From positions 19,480-83,479 of the forward strand of contig JAQSWS010000005.1 of NCBI GenBank assembly GCA_029266495.1: DNA of 64,000 bases. The letters are read 5' to 3'. Within the stretch, counting starts at the first letter, position 1; each line of letters starts with the position of its first letter. This document shows, in pieces, positions 14,957 to 23,404 of the stretch. The notes beneath the pieces are model-generated. The model worked only from the letters and a program-made list of their open reading frames with translations. It made no database searches and was not told the origin of the DNA. Position numbers and translations under genes: made by a program. This stretch comes from Rariglobus sp. (GTDB lineage Bacteria > Verrucomicrobiota > Verrucomicrobiia > Opitutales > Opitutaceae).

Positions 14957-15712
14957 TTGAACTCCTCCGATCACACCCGCTGCATCGTCTCCCTCACCTA
15001 CGACGACGCCCTGCCCTGCCACTTCGAAAGCGTCGCCCCGCTCCTCGAGGAACACGGTCTTCACGGCACGTTTTACGTTCCCTGCGGCGTCCCGTTCTTT
15101 CGCGACATCGAGGCGTGGCGCGAGGTCGCATCCCAAGGCCACGAGCTGGGCAACCACACGCTTTTCCACCCCTGCCACGACCAGGCCTGGCTCGACGAGG
15201 CGTATAATCTGCGCAACTACACTGCCCGGCGCTGGAGCGACGAAGTTCTCCTCGCCAACAACATCCTCTCCCTGGTCGACGGTCGCACCGTCCGCTCCTT
15301 CGGCAACACCTGCCATCACAACACCATCGGTTCCGGCAGGACCGCCTCCACCGTGGAGCAGCTCGCGCCCGAGTTTTTCATCGCCACACGCGGAGAAGAA
15401 AGCCTCAGGCCGGTCGACCTGAAAAAGATCAACTGGTTCAATCTCGGCACCCGCAAGGCCGATCATGCCTCCTTCGATCAGCTCAGCCTCGAAATCGGCC
15501 GCATGTGCCTCCGCGGCGGCTGGTTGATTCTCACCTGCCACGGCGTCGGCGCGCGCGATCACAAGCTTCACATGGACGAGGACGAGCATACCCGTCTGGT
15601 CGAATGGCTGGCCACCCGGCAGGAAACCATCTGGACCGCCCCCGTGCGAGTGGTCGCGGAAGCCATCAAACCGTCGCGCCGCGCCCTCGCCCAAGCCGCC
15701 TCCAAGACTTAG
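14957..15712 (+). CDS. Polysaccharide deacetylase (NodB/CE4-like)
   Basis: 251 residues without a signal peptide. NodB motif 1 is SLTYDDA near residues 12-18 (two aspartates; Tyr replaces the usual Phe). Motif 2 is GHELGNHTLFHP near residues 61-72 (the metal-binding H-T-x-x-H pattern). HGTFYVPCGVPF lies between them and LTCHGVGARDHK near the C-terminus fits the late histidine motif. It should be a metal-dependent N- or O-deacetylase acting on a glycan. No ATG or GTG is available before motif 1, so a TTG at 14957 is proposed as start with no clear ribosome binding site; the 5' end is the least certain part. It sits 42 bp after the pseudopilin and 29 bp before the next gene, so the three are probably one operon. 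Confidence 0.85.
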   Translation: MNSSDHTRCIVSLTYDDALPCHFESVAPLLEEHGLHGTFYVPCGVPFFRDIEAWREVASQGHELGNHTLFHPCHDQAWLDEAYNLRNYTARRWSDEVLLANNILSLVDGRTVRSFGNTCHHNTIGSGRTASTVEQLAPEFFIATRGEESLRPVDLKKINWFNLGTRKADHASFDQLSLEIGRMCLRGGWLILTCHGVGARDHKLHMDEDEHTRLVEWLATRQETIWTAPVRVVAEAIKPSRRALAQAASKT

Positions 15713-15741
15713 CCCGTCGCTCGCGACACGCCCCTCGCATC

Positions 15742-17427
15742 ATGCGCCCCGCCCTCTCCGATTACCTTCGTGCGATGGAACCGCTCTTCGATGCGGACAT
15801 CGGCCTTCCCGTGACCACCTGGAAAGGACCCGGCTACCACACCCGTGTCCCCGCCGGAAAACCCGTCCACGAGGTGCGCGTTGCCCTTGATCACGCCCTC
15901 GCCCTTTTCGAGGAAAACTCCCCGGCCTCCGTTCACCGCGCCCTCGCCATTCTCGACCGCGTGTTGCCGCTCCAGGATCTCGACCCCGCCCGCGCCACCT
16001 ATGGCATCTGGCCCTGGCTGCTCGAGGAACCGCTCGATCAGATGAGCCCGCCCGACTGGAACTGGGCCGATTTCTGCGGCGTGCGCCTCGTTCACCTCCT
16101 CGGCGCCTTTCACGACCGCCTGCCCTCCGCACACCTCCAGGCGGTGCAACGCGCCCTGCATGCCGCCGCCCGCTCCATCTTCCGTCGCAACGTCGGTCCC
16201 GGCTACACCAACATCTGTTTCAAGGGCGCCGTCGTCTGCGGCGCCGCCGGCGAACTGCTCGATGACCCCTTCCTGTGCGACTACGCGCTCTCCCGGCTCG
16301 AGCACTTTCTCGCCCACATTCGGTCCAGCGGCGGTTTCACCGAATATTCAAGTCCCCCCTACACATTCATCGTGCTTCATGAGGCCGAGCGCGCCCTGCT
16401 CACGTTGCGCTCACCCGCCCTTCGCGATACAGTCACCGCCGTCCACCGGCTGTGCTGGGACGACCTCGTCACCGCCCTGCACCTGCCCACGGGCCAGCTT
16501 TGCGGACCACTCAGCCGCACCTACGCCGACCTTCTCCAGCCCAATGTTGTCCACCATCTGGAACAACGCCTGGGCCTGCCGTTGTTCCGGCCGCCCGGTG
16601 AACCATCCACCGGCGCCCTCCCGGGGTCGCCGTCCTATCCCATTCCCCCGCTGCCCTGCCCCGATGACCTGCGCCGCGCCCTGCTGGATCGCCCGGCCGG
16701 ATCGTTCATCCGCCGTCGTTACGTATTTTCCGCCACCGAGCCCAAGCGCGAGCGCACCGCCTCGCGTTGGTTCGGTCCCGACGCCTGCCTCGGTTCCGCC
16801 AACTACGAAAACCTCTGGACCCAGCGTCGCCCGCTCCTCGGCTACTGGCGCACCGGCGACACGATCGCCACGCTTCGCGCAAGCATCCGCCACGATGGTG
16901 ACCGCGACTTTTGCTCCGGCGCTTTGCGCGTCCATCAGGAAGGCCGCTCGGTCCTCGCGCTCGCCTCGCTGGTCACGGAACGCGGCGATTTCCACGATGT
17001 CCTCGACCGGCCCGCCGACGGTATTTTCCGCCTGGCCGATCTTCACCTGTCGATCCAGGTCCGCGGCCCCGGTGCCACCATCGTCGAGACCTTCCCCGGC
17101 GTCTTCACGCTCGCCTGCGGTCCCTGGCAGGCAGTCGTCCGCCCCGCTTGCGGGATCTTCGACGGACACACGATTTCCTGGCGCGCCGAACAACGCCCGG
17201 ACGACGCCCTGCTCCGTGCCGTGGTTGATGATGGCGCGCCCCTCGTGCTGGAGCCCGCCGCCGTCGCGGCCTTCGCCATCGGCTTCACGCTCCATCTTCA
17301 ACCTGCGGACCTGCCCGTGGCCTTCGGCGGCGAGATGACCCGCGACACCCGCACCGTCACGTTGCACGCCGCCTCGCCCGATGGACCGCTCGCGCTGTCC
17401 GCCCCGCTCAAACCGGAACCTCTCTGA
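15742..17427 (+). CDS. Unrecognised 561-residue protein, possibly (alpha/alpha)-toroid carbohydrate enzyme
   Basis: 561 residues, no signal peptide. The ATG at 15742 is chosen because coding character begins there and it follows the deacetylase by 29 bp. The N-terminal ~300 residues are helical with repeated aromatic/acidic motifs (TYGIWPWLLEEPLDQM, DWNWADFCGVRLVHLL, NVGPGYTNICFKGAVVCGA, GGFTEYSSPPYTFIVLHEAERALL). This looks like an (alpha/alpha)-toroid as in heparinase-like lyases or GH88/GH127-type enzymes. The C-terminal ~200 residues look beta-rich. No catalytic motif could be pinned down, so enzyme class is a guess. Placement after a polysaccharide deacetylase supports a glycan role. An intrinsic terminator follows 55 bp downstream. 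Confidence 0.75.
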   Translation: MRPALSDYLRAMEPLFDADIGLPVTTWKGPGYHTRVPAGKPVHEVRVALDHALALFEENSPASVHRALAILDRVLPLQDLDPARATYGIWPWLLEEPLDQMSPPDWNWADFCGVRLVHLLGAFHDRLPSAHLQAVQRALHAAARSIFRRNVGPGYTNICFKGAVVCGAAGELLDDPFLCDYALSRLEHFLAHIRSSGGFTEYSSPPYTFIVLHEAERALLTLRSPALRDTVTAVHRLCWDDLVTALHLPTGQLCGPLSRTYADLLQPNVVHHLEQRLGLPLFRPPGEPSTGALPGSPSYPIPPLPCPDDLRRALLDRPAGSFIRRRYVFSATEPKRERTASRWFGPDACLGSANYENLWTQRRPLLGYWRTGDTIATLRASIRHDGDRDFCSGALRVHQEGRSVLALASLVTERGDFHDVLDRPADGIFRLADLHLSIQVRGPGATIVETFPGVFTLACGPWQAVVRPACGIFDGHTISWRAEQRPDDALLRAVVDDGAPLVLEPAAVAAFAIGFTLHLQPADLPVAFGGEMTRDTRTVTLHAASPDGPLALSAPLKPEPL

Positions 17428-17482
17428 AAGGGCCCCATCCCGCCCCAAGGCAACCGGCAGGGGGACCGAAACCCGGCGGGCC

Positions 17483-17502
17483 GGCCGTGCACGGCCATTT
17501 TT
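17483..17502 (+). terminator. Rho-independent terminator (GGCCG-tgca-CGGCC + T tract)
   Basis: Perfect 14-bp palindrome GGCCGTGCACGGCC followed by ATTTTTC, 55 bp after the stop of the 15742 gene. As RNA it is a 5-bp GC stem with a UGCA tetraloop. Confidence 0.6.
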
Positions 17503-17576
17503 CGTTCTCGTTATCCACGCGGTTCTCGTTCTCTTTTTCGGCAAACGAATCACGACAACGACCACCGCCGCACCCC

Positions 17577-17930
17577 ATGATCCTCAGCGTCTCCACCACC
17601 GAAGTCACCCCCACCGCCCACATCCTCCACCTCAACGGCATGTTGAGCGCCGTCACCTACCAGGGTCTCGAAAAGGAAATCCAAGGTCTCATCGAAAGCG
17701 GCGCGACCCTGCTCGTCCTCGACCTGCAAGCGCTTGAGTTCCTCGGCTCCACCGGCATCCGCGTGCTCCTCCAGGCCTTGAAAACGTTGCGCGCCAAAGG
17801 CGGCGATGTCCGCACGATGCAGGTGCCAAAAGCCATCCAGGATGTCTTCGACCTCGTCCAGCTCTTCCCCGCCAGCCAGGCCTTCGCCAGCAAGGCCGAT
17901 CTCCAGCGTTTCCTCGATACCGCCAAATAA
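17577..17930 (+). CDS. STAS-domain anti-sigma factor antagonist-like protein
   Basis: 117 residues forming a single STAS domain (SpoIIAA/RsbV type): an opening strand (ILHLNGMLS), VLDLQALEFLGSTGIRVLLQ with Ser58 at the position phosphorylated by anti-sigma kinases, and a closing helix. The ATG at 17577 is taken because it begins the fold directly; a longer in-frame extension upstream would read through non-coding repeats. The expected role is partner switching: the unphosphorylated form binds an anti-sigma factor or other kinase. No kinase or sigma gene lies next to it, so the partner is unknown. It converges with the panE-like gene, with a strong hairpin between them. Confidence 0.88.
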   Translation: MILSVSTTEVTPTAHILHLNGMLSAVTYQGLEKEIQGLIESGATLLVLDLQALEFLGSTGIRVLLQALKTLRAKGGDVRTMQVPKAIQDVFDLVQLFPASQAFASKADLQRFLDTAK

Positions 17931-17934
17931 GGAA

Positions 17935-17958
17935 GGGCGGGGACTCCGCTCCCCGCCT
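17935..17958. terminator. Bidirectional terminator hairpin, copy 1 of a dispersed family
   Basis: GGCGGGGA-ctccgc-TCCCCGCC, perfect 8-bp stem with a 6-nt loop, in the 41-bp gap between two convergent genes. Similar elements with loop (c/t)tccgc or ttcccc occur at 28847-28866 and 35826-35847. No T tract on either side, so the role as terminator is inferred from position. Confidence 0.6.
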
Positions 17959-17971
17959 CCCTCCCGCTGGA

Positions 17972-18889
17972 TCACCCCACCCGCTTGAGCGCCGTGTAAA
18001 GCGTCTCAAGTCGCGGCGCCGGCACACCCGCCGCCTGCGCCCGGCGAAGCGGCTCCCCCCAAATCGGCTCCACCTCGAGCGGTTTGCCCGCGAGGTAATC
18101 GAGCATCGTCGAGGGTTTATACGGGCCCATCGGACGCGTGCGCTCCACCTGGTCCTCCACGAACTCTTCAGGGATCGTCACGCCATGCGCCGCCGCGATC
18201 GCCTGCACCTCGTGCATCAGCGCCCACACCTCGGCCTCCTTTTCGGGTGATCGCAAAATATCCTCCGTTGTGATCCCGCCACCCGTGACCGCGAGTCCGT
18301 TGAACGGCACATTCCACACCAACTTGCGCCAGCGCACCTCCGTGAGATGGCCGCTCACCGACATCTTCACGCCCGCCTGCACAAAAAGCTCCGCCAGCGT
18401 CCGTGTGCGCTCCCTCACCGGCCCGGCGACTTCGCCCGCCACCACGTGCCCGGCCATCGTGCACTCGGCGACGCCTGCATCGATGCGATTGACGCACACA
18501 AAGCACAACCCGCCCACCGTCCGCTCCGCGCCCGCGACCGCCATGACCGCCTCGTCCACCCCAAGTCCGTTCTGAAGGTTGAGCACCACCGTCCGCTCAT
18601 GCAGCAACGGCGGCAGCAAACGCGCGAGTTGATCATTCGCCGTGGCTTTGAGCGTGATGACCACCAGGTCGACCGCCCCGATTTCCTCCGGCGTTGCCGC
18701 CGCCTTCACGTCCGGAAGCGAAAACTCCCCGTCCGGCGCCTTCACCGTGAGCCCGCGCGTGCGCAGCACGTCGAGATCGCCGCGGGCGAGAAACGTCACG
18801 TTGTTGCCCGCCCGCGCGAGACGCCCTCCGTAATAAAGACCAAGCGCACCCGCTCCGACGATCGCGATGGTTTTGAATTGCGAAGACAT
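17972..18889 (-). CDS. panE: 2-dehydropantoate 2-reductase-like (PanE/ApbA family)
   Basis: 305 residues. The N-terminal Rossmann fold has GAGALG at 12-17 and the family's LYYGGRLARAG. NLQNGLGVDE and the C-terminal helical domain with RWRKLVWNVPFNGLAV (catalytic Lys/Asn region) and PSTMLDYLAGKPLEVEPIWG complete the ketopantoate reductase pattern. The family reduces ketopantoate to pantoate with NADPH in coenzyme A synthesis, though many paralogues have other substrates. The start at 18889 gives the canonical MSSQFKTIAIVGAG; upstream extension would overlap the lipoprotein gene. It follows the Mla-type operon by 121 bp on the same strand, which may be chance. Family firm; exact substrate less so. 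Confidence 0.85.
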   Translation of the reverse strand: MSSQFKTIAIVGAGALGLYYGGRLARAGNNVTFLARGDLDVLRTRGLTVKAPDGEFSLPDVKAAATPEEIGAVDLVVITLKATANDQLARLLPPLLHERTVVLNLQNGLGVDEAVMAVAGAERTVGGLCFVCVNRIDAGVAECTMAGHVVAGEVAGPVRERTRTLAELFVQAGVKMSVSGHLTEVRWRKLVWNVPFNGLAVTGGGITTEDILRSPEKEAEVWALMHEVQAIAAAHGVTIPEEFVEDQVERTRPMGPYKPSTMLDYLAGKPLEVEPIWGEPLRRAQAAGVPAPRLETLYTALKRVG

Positions 18890-19010
18890 GCCCAAAATTA
18901 AACGAAAAACCGTCCGGCGCAAAAAATGAAGCGTGCCGTTTTTGCAGGTGTCGCCGCAATCGCTTGGAACGCAAAATCCTGAACCAACGGCTCCCCTGCT
19001 GCCCGGAGCC

Positions 19011-19664
19011 TTATTTCGCCGGGAGCGCGGCGACCACCTCCGCGCCGAGCGCCAGCACGCCTTCGCTGAGCGCAGTCGCCAGCTTGCCAAAATCACGGCC
19101 GTCCCAGCCCGCCTCGGGCGCGACGAACACCTTGCGCAACACCACCGCGCCGCCCGTCTTCGCCTCGGTCACCTCGACGAGCGCGGAGAAGCTCGCCACG
19201 GTTTGCCCCCCGGCCTTGCGCTCGCCTTCGCAACGCAGCACGCGGACACTCACGTCGTAGTCACGCTCAACCTCGAAGGGAAACGGTTGCGGATACACAC
19301 GGTTCACCTTGCCGGAACGCGCAAGGTTGCCGGCCAGCGTGCGGCCGATGCTCGTCGTGAGCGGCTCGGCCCAGCGGGCAAAGTTTTGGTAGGCGATTTC
19401 GTTGCCCGCCTCGCGCACAACCATGTCCTTGCCGTTCAAATACGGGGCGATCTCGATGCGCTTCACGCCAAGCACCAGCGAGCCTTCCGCCGCCTGCTCG
19501 CCGGCGTCGGATAATGATCCGCCGGTGAGCACATAATAACGCGTCGGATCCGGCTTGGGCTGCGGCACCAGCGAACAACCGGCCAGACCCAGCAGCAGGA
19601 CGGAGGACAGAAGACGGAAACCGAAGGAAGGGAGAAGGTGGCGGAGGCGGACGGTGAAGGTCAT
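19011..19664 (-). CDS. PqiC-like lipoprotein, ABC transport auxiliary component of the MCE system
   Basis: 217 residues with a lipoprotein signal peptide: hydrophobic core, then LAGC with Cys30 as lipidation site. The mature protein has YYVLTGG near residue 44, then VGVKRI-type IEIAPYL, WAEPLTTSIGRTL and RVYPQPFPFEVERDYDVSV, typical of the ABC_trans_aux / PqiC fold that partners MCE proteins in phospholipid transport between membranes. It lies 17 bp downstream of the mlaD-like gene, last of the transport genes. The codons for its signal peptide are built from six degenerate copies of a 7-bp repeat (19595-19636). Confidence 0.82.
   Translation of the reverse strand: MTFTVRLRHLLPSFGFRLLSSVLLLGLAGCSLVPQPKPDPTRYYVLTGGSLSDAGEQAAEGSLVLGVKRIEIAPYLNGKDMVVREAGNEIAYQNFARWAEPLTTSIGRTLAGNLARSGKVNRVYPQPFPFEVERDYDVSVRVLRCEGERKAGGQTVASFSALVEVTEAKTGGAVVLRKVFVAPEAGWDGRDFGKLATALSEGVLALGAEVVAALPAK
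19595..19636 (-). repeat. Degenerate heptanucleotide repeat (CYTCYGT type) in a signal-peptide region
   Basis: Six consecutive 7-bp units, of which CTTCTGT and CCTCCGT are the best, make up the codons of the hydrophobic core of the lipoprotein signal peptide. The same consensus, in another register, occurs at 31537-31585. Confidence 0.6.
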
Positions 19665-19681
19665 CGGACGTAACGAAGGGA

Positions 19682-20701
19682 TTACTTGGTGGCAGGAGGG
19701 GCGGACGGCTGCTTGCGGCCGGTGAGCAGCGCGCTCGGGTTGCGTTCAAGGAAATCGGCCAGTTCGCGCACCGCGGCGGCGGCTTCGCCGAGCTTGATGA
19801 GCGCCTGCGACGCGTCGTCACCGAGGTTCTGCTGCGCGTTGATGAATTTCTGCACGGTGGCCGCGGTGGTGTTGAACGCGGTGACCGTCTCGCGAACGTC
19901 TTCGACCGTCTTCGCCAGGCTTTCACCCGTCGGGCCGTTTTGGCTGAACTCGGCGAGAATCGCGTCCAGCTTTTGCGAGGCGGCGCTGAGGCTGGTGAAC
20001 GTCTGCTTCAACTCGGGCGACGAGGCGAGCTCGCGCATGGAGGCGCCGGCCTTGGTCCATTCCGCGGTGAGCGCGGCGGTGTCCATCGCATTGATTTTCT
20101 TGCGCGTGTCGGCCAGCAGGCCCTGCACCTCGCGCGAGAGGCCGGCGAAGTCGATTTTTTTAACGTCGTTGAGAATCTCGGTGAGGTTCGCCTGAAACTC
20201 CGAGATCGCCGACGGCACGGCGGGCATCTCGGTGTATTTCGCCACGATGTCCGTGCGCGGATTCGCCGGATATAGCGCGGGATCGAGGAAATCGATCTCC
20301 ACATAGAGAAGGCCCGTTGCCAGGCCGATCACGCCGAGTTGCGCGCGCATGCCGCGATCGATGAGCCCCTGCAATTTCCCGTCCTCGGTCACGTCGATCA
20401 GCTCGCCTTTCTCGTCGGCAATGAGGTTGCGGTTGAGTTCGCACGCCACCGCGACGACCGACTGGTTGGTGGACGGCACGTAGCGCAGGCTGATCTCCAC
20501 CACGCGACCGACCCGCACGCCCCGCAGCTTGACCGGCGACCCCAGGTCCAGCCCGTGAATCGACTCGTCGAAATACACGACAAAGCGCTCGGGACGGGAG
20601 AAAAAATTGATTCCGCCGAACGAGAACAACGCAACAAGGCCGAGGACAAACGCGCCCAGCACAAACAAACCGACGACGGCGGGACTGACTTTGGTCTTCA
20701 C
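19682..20701 (-). CDS. mlaD: MlaD-family MCE substrate-binding protein
   Basis: 339 residues. One N-terminal transmembrane anchor (about 8-30, VVGLFVLGAFVLGLVALF) is followed by the MCE/MlaD beta-barrel domain (about 38-115: VYFDESIHGLDLGSPVKLRG, GVRVGRVVEI) and a long C-terminal helical or coiled-coil part (about 150-320). That extension is longer than in E. coli MlaD and is usual in non-proteobacterial or PqiB-like versions, where it can form a periplasmic tunnel. It should be the periplasmic lipid-handling subunit of the MlaFED complex. Order in the operon: mlaE, mlaF, mlaD, lipoprotein, with short gaps, all leftward. Confidence 0.9.
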   Translation of the reverse strand: MKTKVSPAVVGLFVLGAFVLGLVALFSFGGINFFSRPERFVVYFDESIHGLDLGSPVKLRGVRVGRVVEISLRYVPSTNQSVVAVACELNRNLIADEKGELIDVTEDGKLQGLIDRGMRAQLGVIGLATGLLYVEIDFLDPALYPANPRTDIVAKYTEMPAVPSAISEFQANLTEILNDVKKIDFAGLSREVQGLLADTRKKINAMDTAALTAEWTKAGASMRELASSPELKQTFTSLSAASQKLDAILAEFSQNGPTGESLAKTVEDVRETVTAFNTTAATVQKFINAQQNLGDDASQALIKLGEAAAAVRELADFLERNPSALLTGRKQPSAPPATK

Positions 20702-20729
20702 AAGAAAAGAGGGTTATGCGGGAGCGGGT

Positions 20730-21530
20730 TCAAGGGGAAGGCTGCTTTTGCCGGGCGGGCGCGCCGCCATCCTCGCCACGGCCCAGGAATTCGCGCACGC
20801 GCACGTCCTTGCTGTCCGTAACGAGCACGCGGGGATCGCCTTCGGCGATGATCCCCTTCGCCTGCTTGTCGAGCATGATGACCCGGTCGGCGATGCCGAA
20901 GATCGAGGCGAGTTCGTGCGACACCACCACGCAGGTCATGCCCAGCAGATCGCGCAGGTTGACGATCAACTCGTCGAGCTTGCGAGAAGTGAGCGGGTCC
21001 AGCCCGGCCGAGGGTTCGTCAAAAAAAACAATCGCGGGATCAAGCGCGAGCGCCCGCGCCAGGCCGGCGCGTTTCCTCATGCCGCCGCTGATCTCCGACG
21101 GATAATAATTGTCGTAGCCCGACAGGCCGACCTGGGCGAGTTTCATGCAGGCGAGCTCGGCGCGCTCGGCGGCGTCGAGCGGCGTGTATTCCTCCAGCGG
21201 CAGCATGACGTTTTCGAGCAGATTGAGCGAACTCCACAACGCACCGCCCTGATAGAGCACACCGATGCGCTTGAGCAGCTCCCGCTGGCGGTCACCGGTG
21301 GCCGCGTTGAAGCACTCCCCGAAAAATTGAACCGTGCCGGCCGTCGGCGCATGAAGGCCCACGAGATGACGCAGGAGCGTGCTTTTGCCGCAACCGGAGC
21401 CCCCGATGACGAAAAAAATCTCCCCGCGCTTCACCTGAAAGGTCACGTTCTTGAGCAAGACCTGTCCGTCGTAGCCGCACTCCAGCGCGGCGACATCAAG
21501 GGCGGGGGCGTTCGGGTGGGCGGTATTCAT
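20730..21530 (-). CDS. mlaF: MlaF-like ABC transporter ATP-binding protein
   Basis: 266 residues. Walker A is GGSGCGKST at 43-51, a Q-loop lies at LYQGGALWSS, the ABC signature is EISGGMRKRAG, Walker B is IVFFDEPSAGLDP and the H-loop is VVSHEL. The GGALWSSLN Q-loop context and the PSAGLDP D-loop are characteristic of MlaF-type ATPases of the intermembrane phospholipid transport system. The ATG at 21530 gives a 10-bp gap to mlaE; an upstream ATG at 21557 would overlap mlaE by 17 bp and is possible. It energises lipid movement with the MlaE permease. Confidence 0.92.
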   Translation of the reverse strand: MNTAHPNAPALDVAALECGYDGQVLLKNVTFQVKRGEIFFVIGGSGCGKSTLLRHLVGLHAPTAGTVQFFGECFNAATGDRQRELLKRIGVLYQGGALWSSLNLLENVMLPLEEYTPLDAAERAELACMKLAQVGLSGYDNYYPSEISGGMRKRAGLARALALDPAIVFFDEPSAGLDPLTSRKLDELIVNLRDLLGMTCVVVSHELASIFGIADRVIMLDKQAKGIIAEGDPRVLVTDSKDVRVREFLGRGEDGGAPARQKQPSP

Positions 21531-21540
21531 GAATGCGGGC

Positions 21541-22671
21541 TCACCAGCCAAAGACATTAAAGATTACCGCGAACAACGCATCCGACACGATGATGAGCAG
21601 CAGCCCCATCACCACCGCCGAGGTGGTGGCGCGGCCCACGCCCGCCGCGCTGCGCTCGGCGCGCAGGCCGCGATGGCACCCGGCCAGGCCGACGAGCACG
21701 CCGAAGGCCGAGGCCTTGATGAGGCCCGTGAGGATGTCGGACAGGTCGATCGCCGTCTGCGTCTCCACCCAGTAGGCCGTCGGCGGAATGTCGAGCAGGC
21801 CGAGCGACACCGCCATGCCGCCGAGAATGCCGAGGCCGTTCGCATAAAGCGCCAGCAACGGCATCATCACGGCTAGCGCGACCAGGCGCGGCATCACCAA
21901 AAAATCTACCGGACGAATGCCCAGCGTCTGCAACGCGTCGATTTCCTCACCGGCCTTCATGTTGCCCAAGGTCGCCGCAAACGCCGCGCCCGTGCGCCCG
22001 GCGAGGATGATCGCGGTCATCATTGCGCCCATCTCGCGCACCATCACCAGGCCGACGGCATCGGCCACGTAAATGTCGGCGCCGAACTGCCGCATCAGCA
22101 CCGCCGACTGGTAGGCCATGATGATGCCGACCAGCAGGCTGATAAGACTCACGATCGGCAGGGCCATCGCGCCGCATTGCTGCATCTCGTCGACGCAATC
22201 CCGCCAGCGAAACTTGTGGGGTTTTTTAAGGAGGGCGGTGGCGCTGATCACGCATTCGCCGACAAACGTGGCAATCTCCTTGGTCTTGCCCCACACGTCC
22301 TGTGCCGCGAGGCCCACCATCGAGAGAAAGTCCCTCGAGCGATCCACCGTGAAGCGTGTCTCGTTCACCACCACGAGCTGGCGCAGGAGTTTTTGCAGCG
22401 CGTCCGGCAGGTCGGAGAGATCGCAGTGCACGTTTTTCGTCCGGCACCACTGCCGCACTTCAAAAACAAACAACAGCAAGGCGCTGTCCCAGTCGTCCAG
22501 CCGGCCCCACACGAGTTTCACGCGGACGGGGTCGCGGCCCGCGAGCAGTTCCATCCAGGACGGCCGCGTCTCGGTGATGCGCCACGCACCCTGGAGTTCA
22601 ACCAGCAGCCACTCGCCCTCGGTGCGCAACTGCACACGGGTTTCGGGCGGCGTGATGATCGGCTCAGGCAT
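21541..22671 (-). CDS. mlaE: MlaE-family permease with fused N-terminal STAS (MlaB-like) domain
   Basis: 376 residues. The first ~115 residues form a STAS-like domain (VQLRTEGEWLLVELQGAW..., VKLVWGRLDDWDSALLLFVFEV). This corresponds to MlaB, a separate cytoplasmic subunit in E. coli. The remainder is the MlaE permease with about five membrane segments and the family signatures ALPIVSLISLLVG, QFGADIYVADAVGLVMVRE, GRTGAAFAATLGNMKAGEEIDAL and LGIRPVDFLVMPR. The start at 22671 leaves an 85-bp divergent promoter region with the HAD gene. First gene of the lipid-transport operon. Confidence 0.92.
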   Translation of the reverse strand: MPEPIITPPETRVQLRTEGEWLLVELQGAWRITETRPSWMELLAGRDPVRVKLVWGRLDDWDSALLLFVFEVRQWCRTKNVHCDLSDLPDALQKLLRQLVVVNETRFTVDRSRDFLSMVGLAAQDVWGKTKEIATFVGECVISATALLKKPHKFRWRDCVDEMQQCGAMALPIVSLISLLVGIIMAYQSAVLMRQFGADIYVADAVGLVMVREMGAMMTAIILAGRTGAAFAATLGNMKAGEEIDALQTLGIRPVDFLVMPRLVALAVMMPLLALYANGLGILGGMAVSLGLLDIPPTAYWVETQTAIDLSDILTGLIKASAFGVLVGLAGCHRGLRAERSAAGVGRATTSAVVMGLLLIIVSDALFAVIFNVFGW

Positions 22672-22756
22672 TGCAGGCAGGTTGAGCGCGCCCGCGGCCC
22701 GAAGGAATGAAAATTTTGTGTCGTTCGCATAAAGCCTGCCCGCATAGCCTCTCCGG

Positions 22757-23404
22757 ATGCGTTTTCGCACCGTGCTCTTCGATTTGGATGGAACCTTGCT
22801 CGATCACCTCCCGGCAATCCACCGCAGCTATGTCCACACGCTGCCCCGGCTCGGCCTCCCCGAGCCCACCTACCAGCAGGTGAAACGCGCCATCGGCGGC
22901 GGCCTCGAGAACGCCATGCTCAAGTTCGTCCCGCACTCACGCCTCGACGAGGCGCTCGCGATCTACCGGCCCTTTTGGGACACCACCATGCTCGCAGGGG
23001 CGGAGCCCATGCCGGGCGCGATGGCTCTGCTGGAGCGGCTGACCGTCACCGGCGTCACCTGCGCCGTCTTCACCAACAAACACGGACCTTCCGCGCGCCT
23101 GGTTTGCGCGCACCTCGGCTTCACCCCGTTTCTGCGCGAAGTATTCGGGGCGAAGGACACCCCGTGGCTCAAACCCGAACCCGCATTCACCGGCCATGCC
23201 TTGGACACCCTTGGTGCCGATGCCGCCACGACCTGCCTCGTCGGTGACTCGCCGTGGGACGTGCAGGCCGCGCACAACGCCGGTTTTCCCTGCTTCGCCG
23301 TCACCACCGGCACGCACACGGCCGAAGAGTTGCGCGCAGCGGGTGCCGACGGGATCTACGACAACCTCACCAGCCTCGGCGCATCGGAGTTGGAAGTCAT
23401 TTGA
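22757..23404 (+). CDS. HAD-superfamily hydrolase, phosphoglycolate-phosphatase-like
   Basis: 215 residues. HAD motif I is FDLDGTLLD with nucleophile Asp9 and general acid Asp11. A C1 cap of helices follows (about 16-80), then motif II in VFTNKHG, motif III lysine in LKPEP and motif IV in LVGDSPWDVQAAHNAG. This is the Gph/PGMB-like subfamily that dephosphorylates small phosphometabolites such as 2-phosphoglycolate. No neighbour points to a specific substrate. Its 3' end overlaps the convergent DUF2721 gene by 8 bp. Confidence 0.88.
   Translation: MRFRTVLFDLDGTLLDHLPAIHRSYVHTLPRLGLPEPTYQQVKRAIGGGLENAMLKFVPHSRLDEALAIYRPFWDTTMLAGAEPMPGAMALLERLTVTGVTCAVFTNKHGPSARLVCAHLGFTPFLREVFGAKDTPWLKPEPAFTGHALDTLGADAATTCLVGDSPWDVQAAHNAGFPCFAVTTGTHTAEELRAAGADGIYDNLTSLGASELEVI

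Noticed and set aside
17501..17542. TTCTCGT-like repeat upstream of the STAS gene considered as a third heptamer family
   Set aside because: The two best copies of GTTCTCGTT are 18 bp apart, not a multiple of seven, so the periodicity is not convincing.
18890..19096. N-terminal extension of the ketopantoate-reductase-like gene
   Set aside because: The added 69 residues are basic and low in structure, overlap the lipoprotein gene, and the Rossmann fold starts right after the ATG at 18889.
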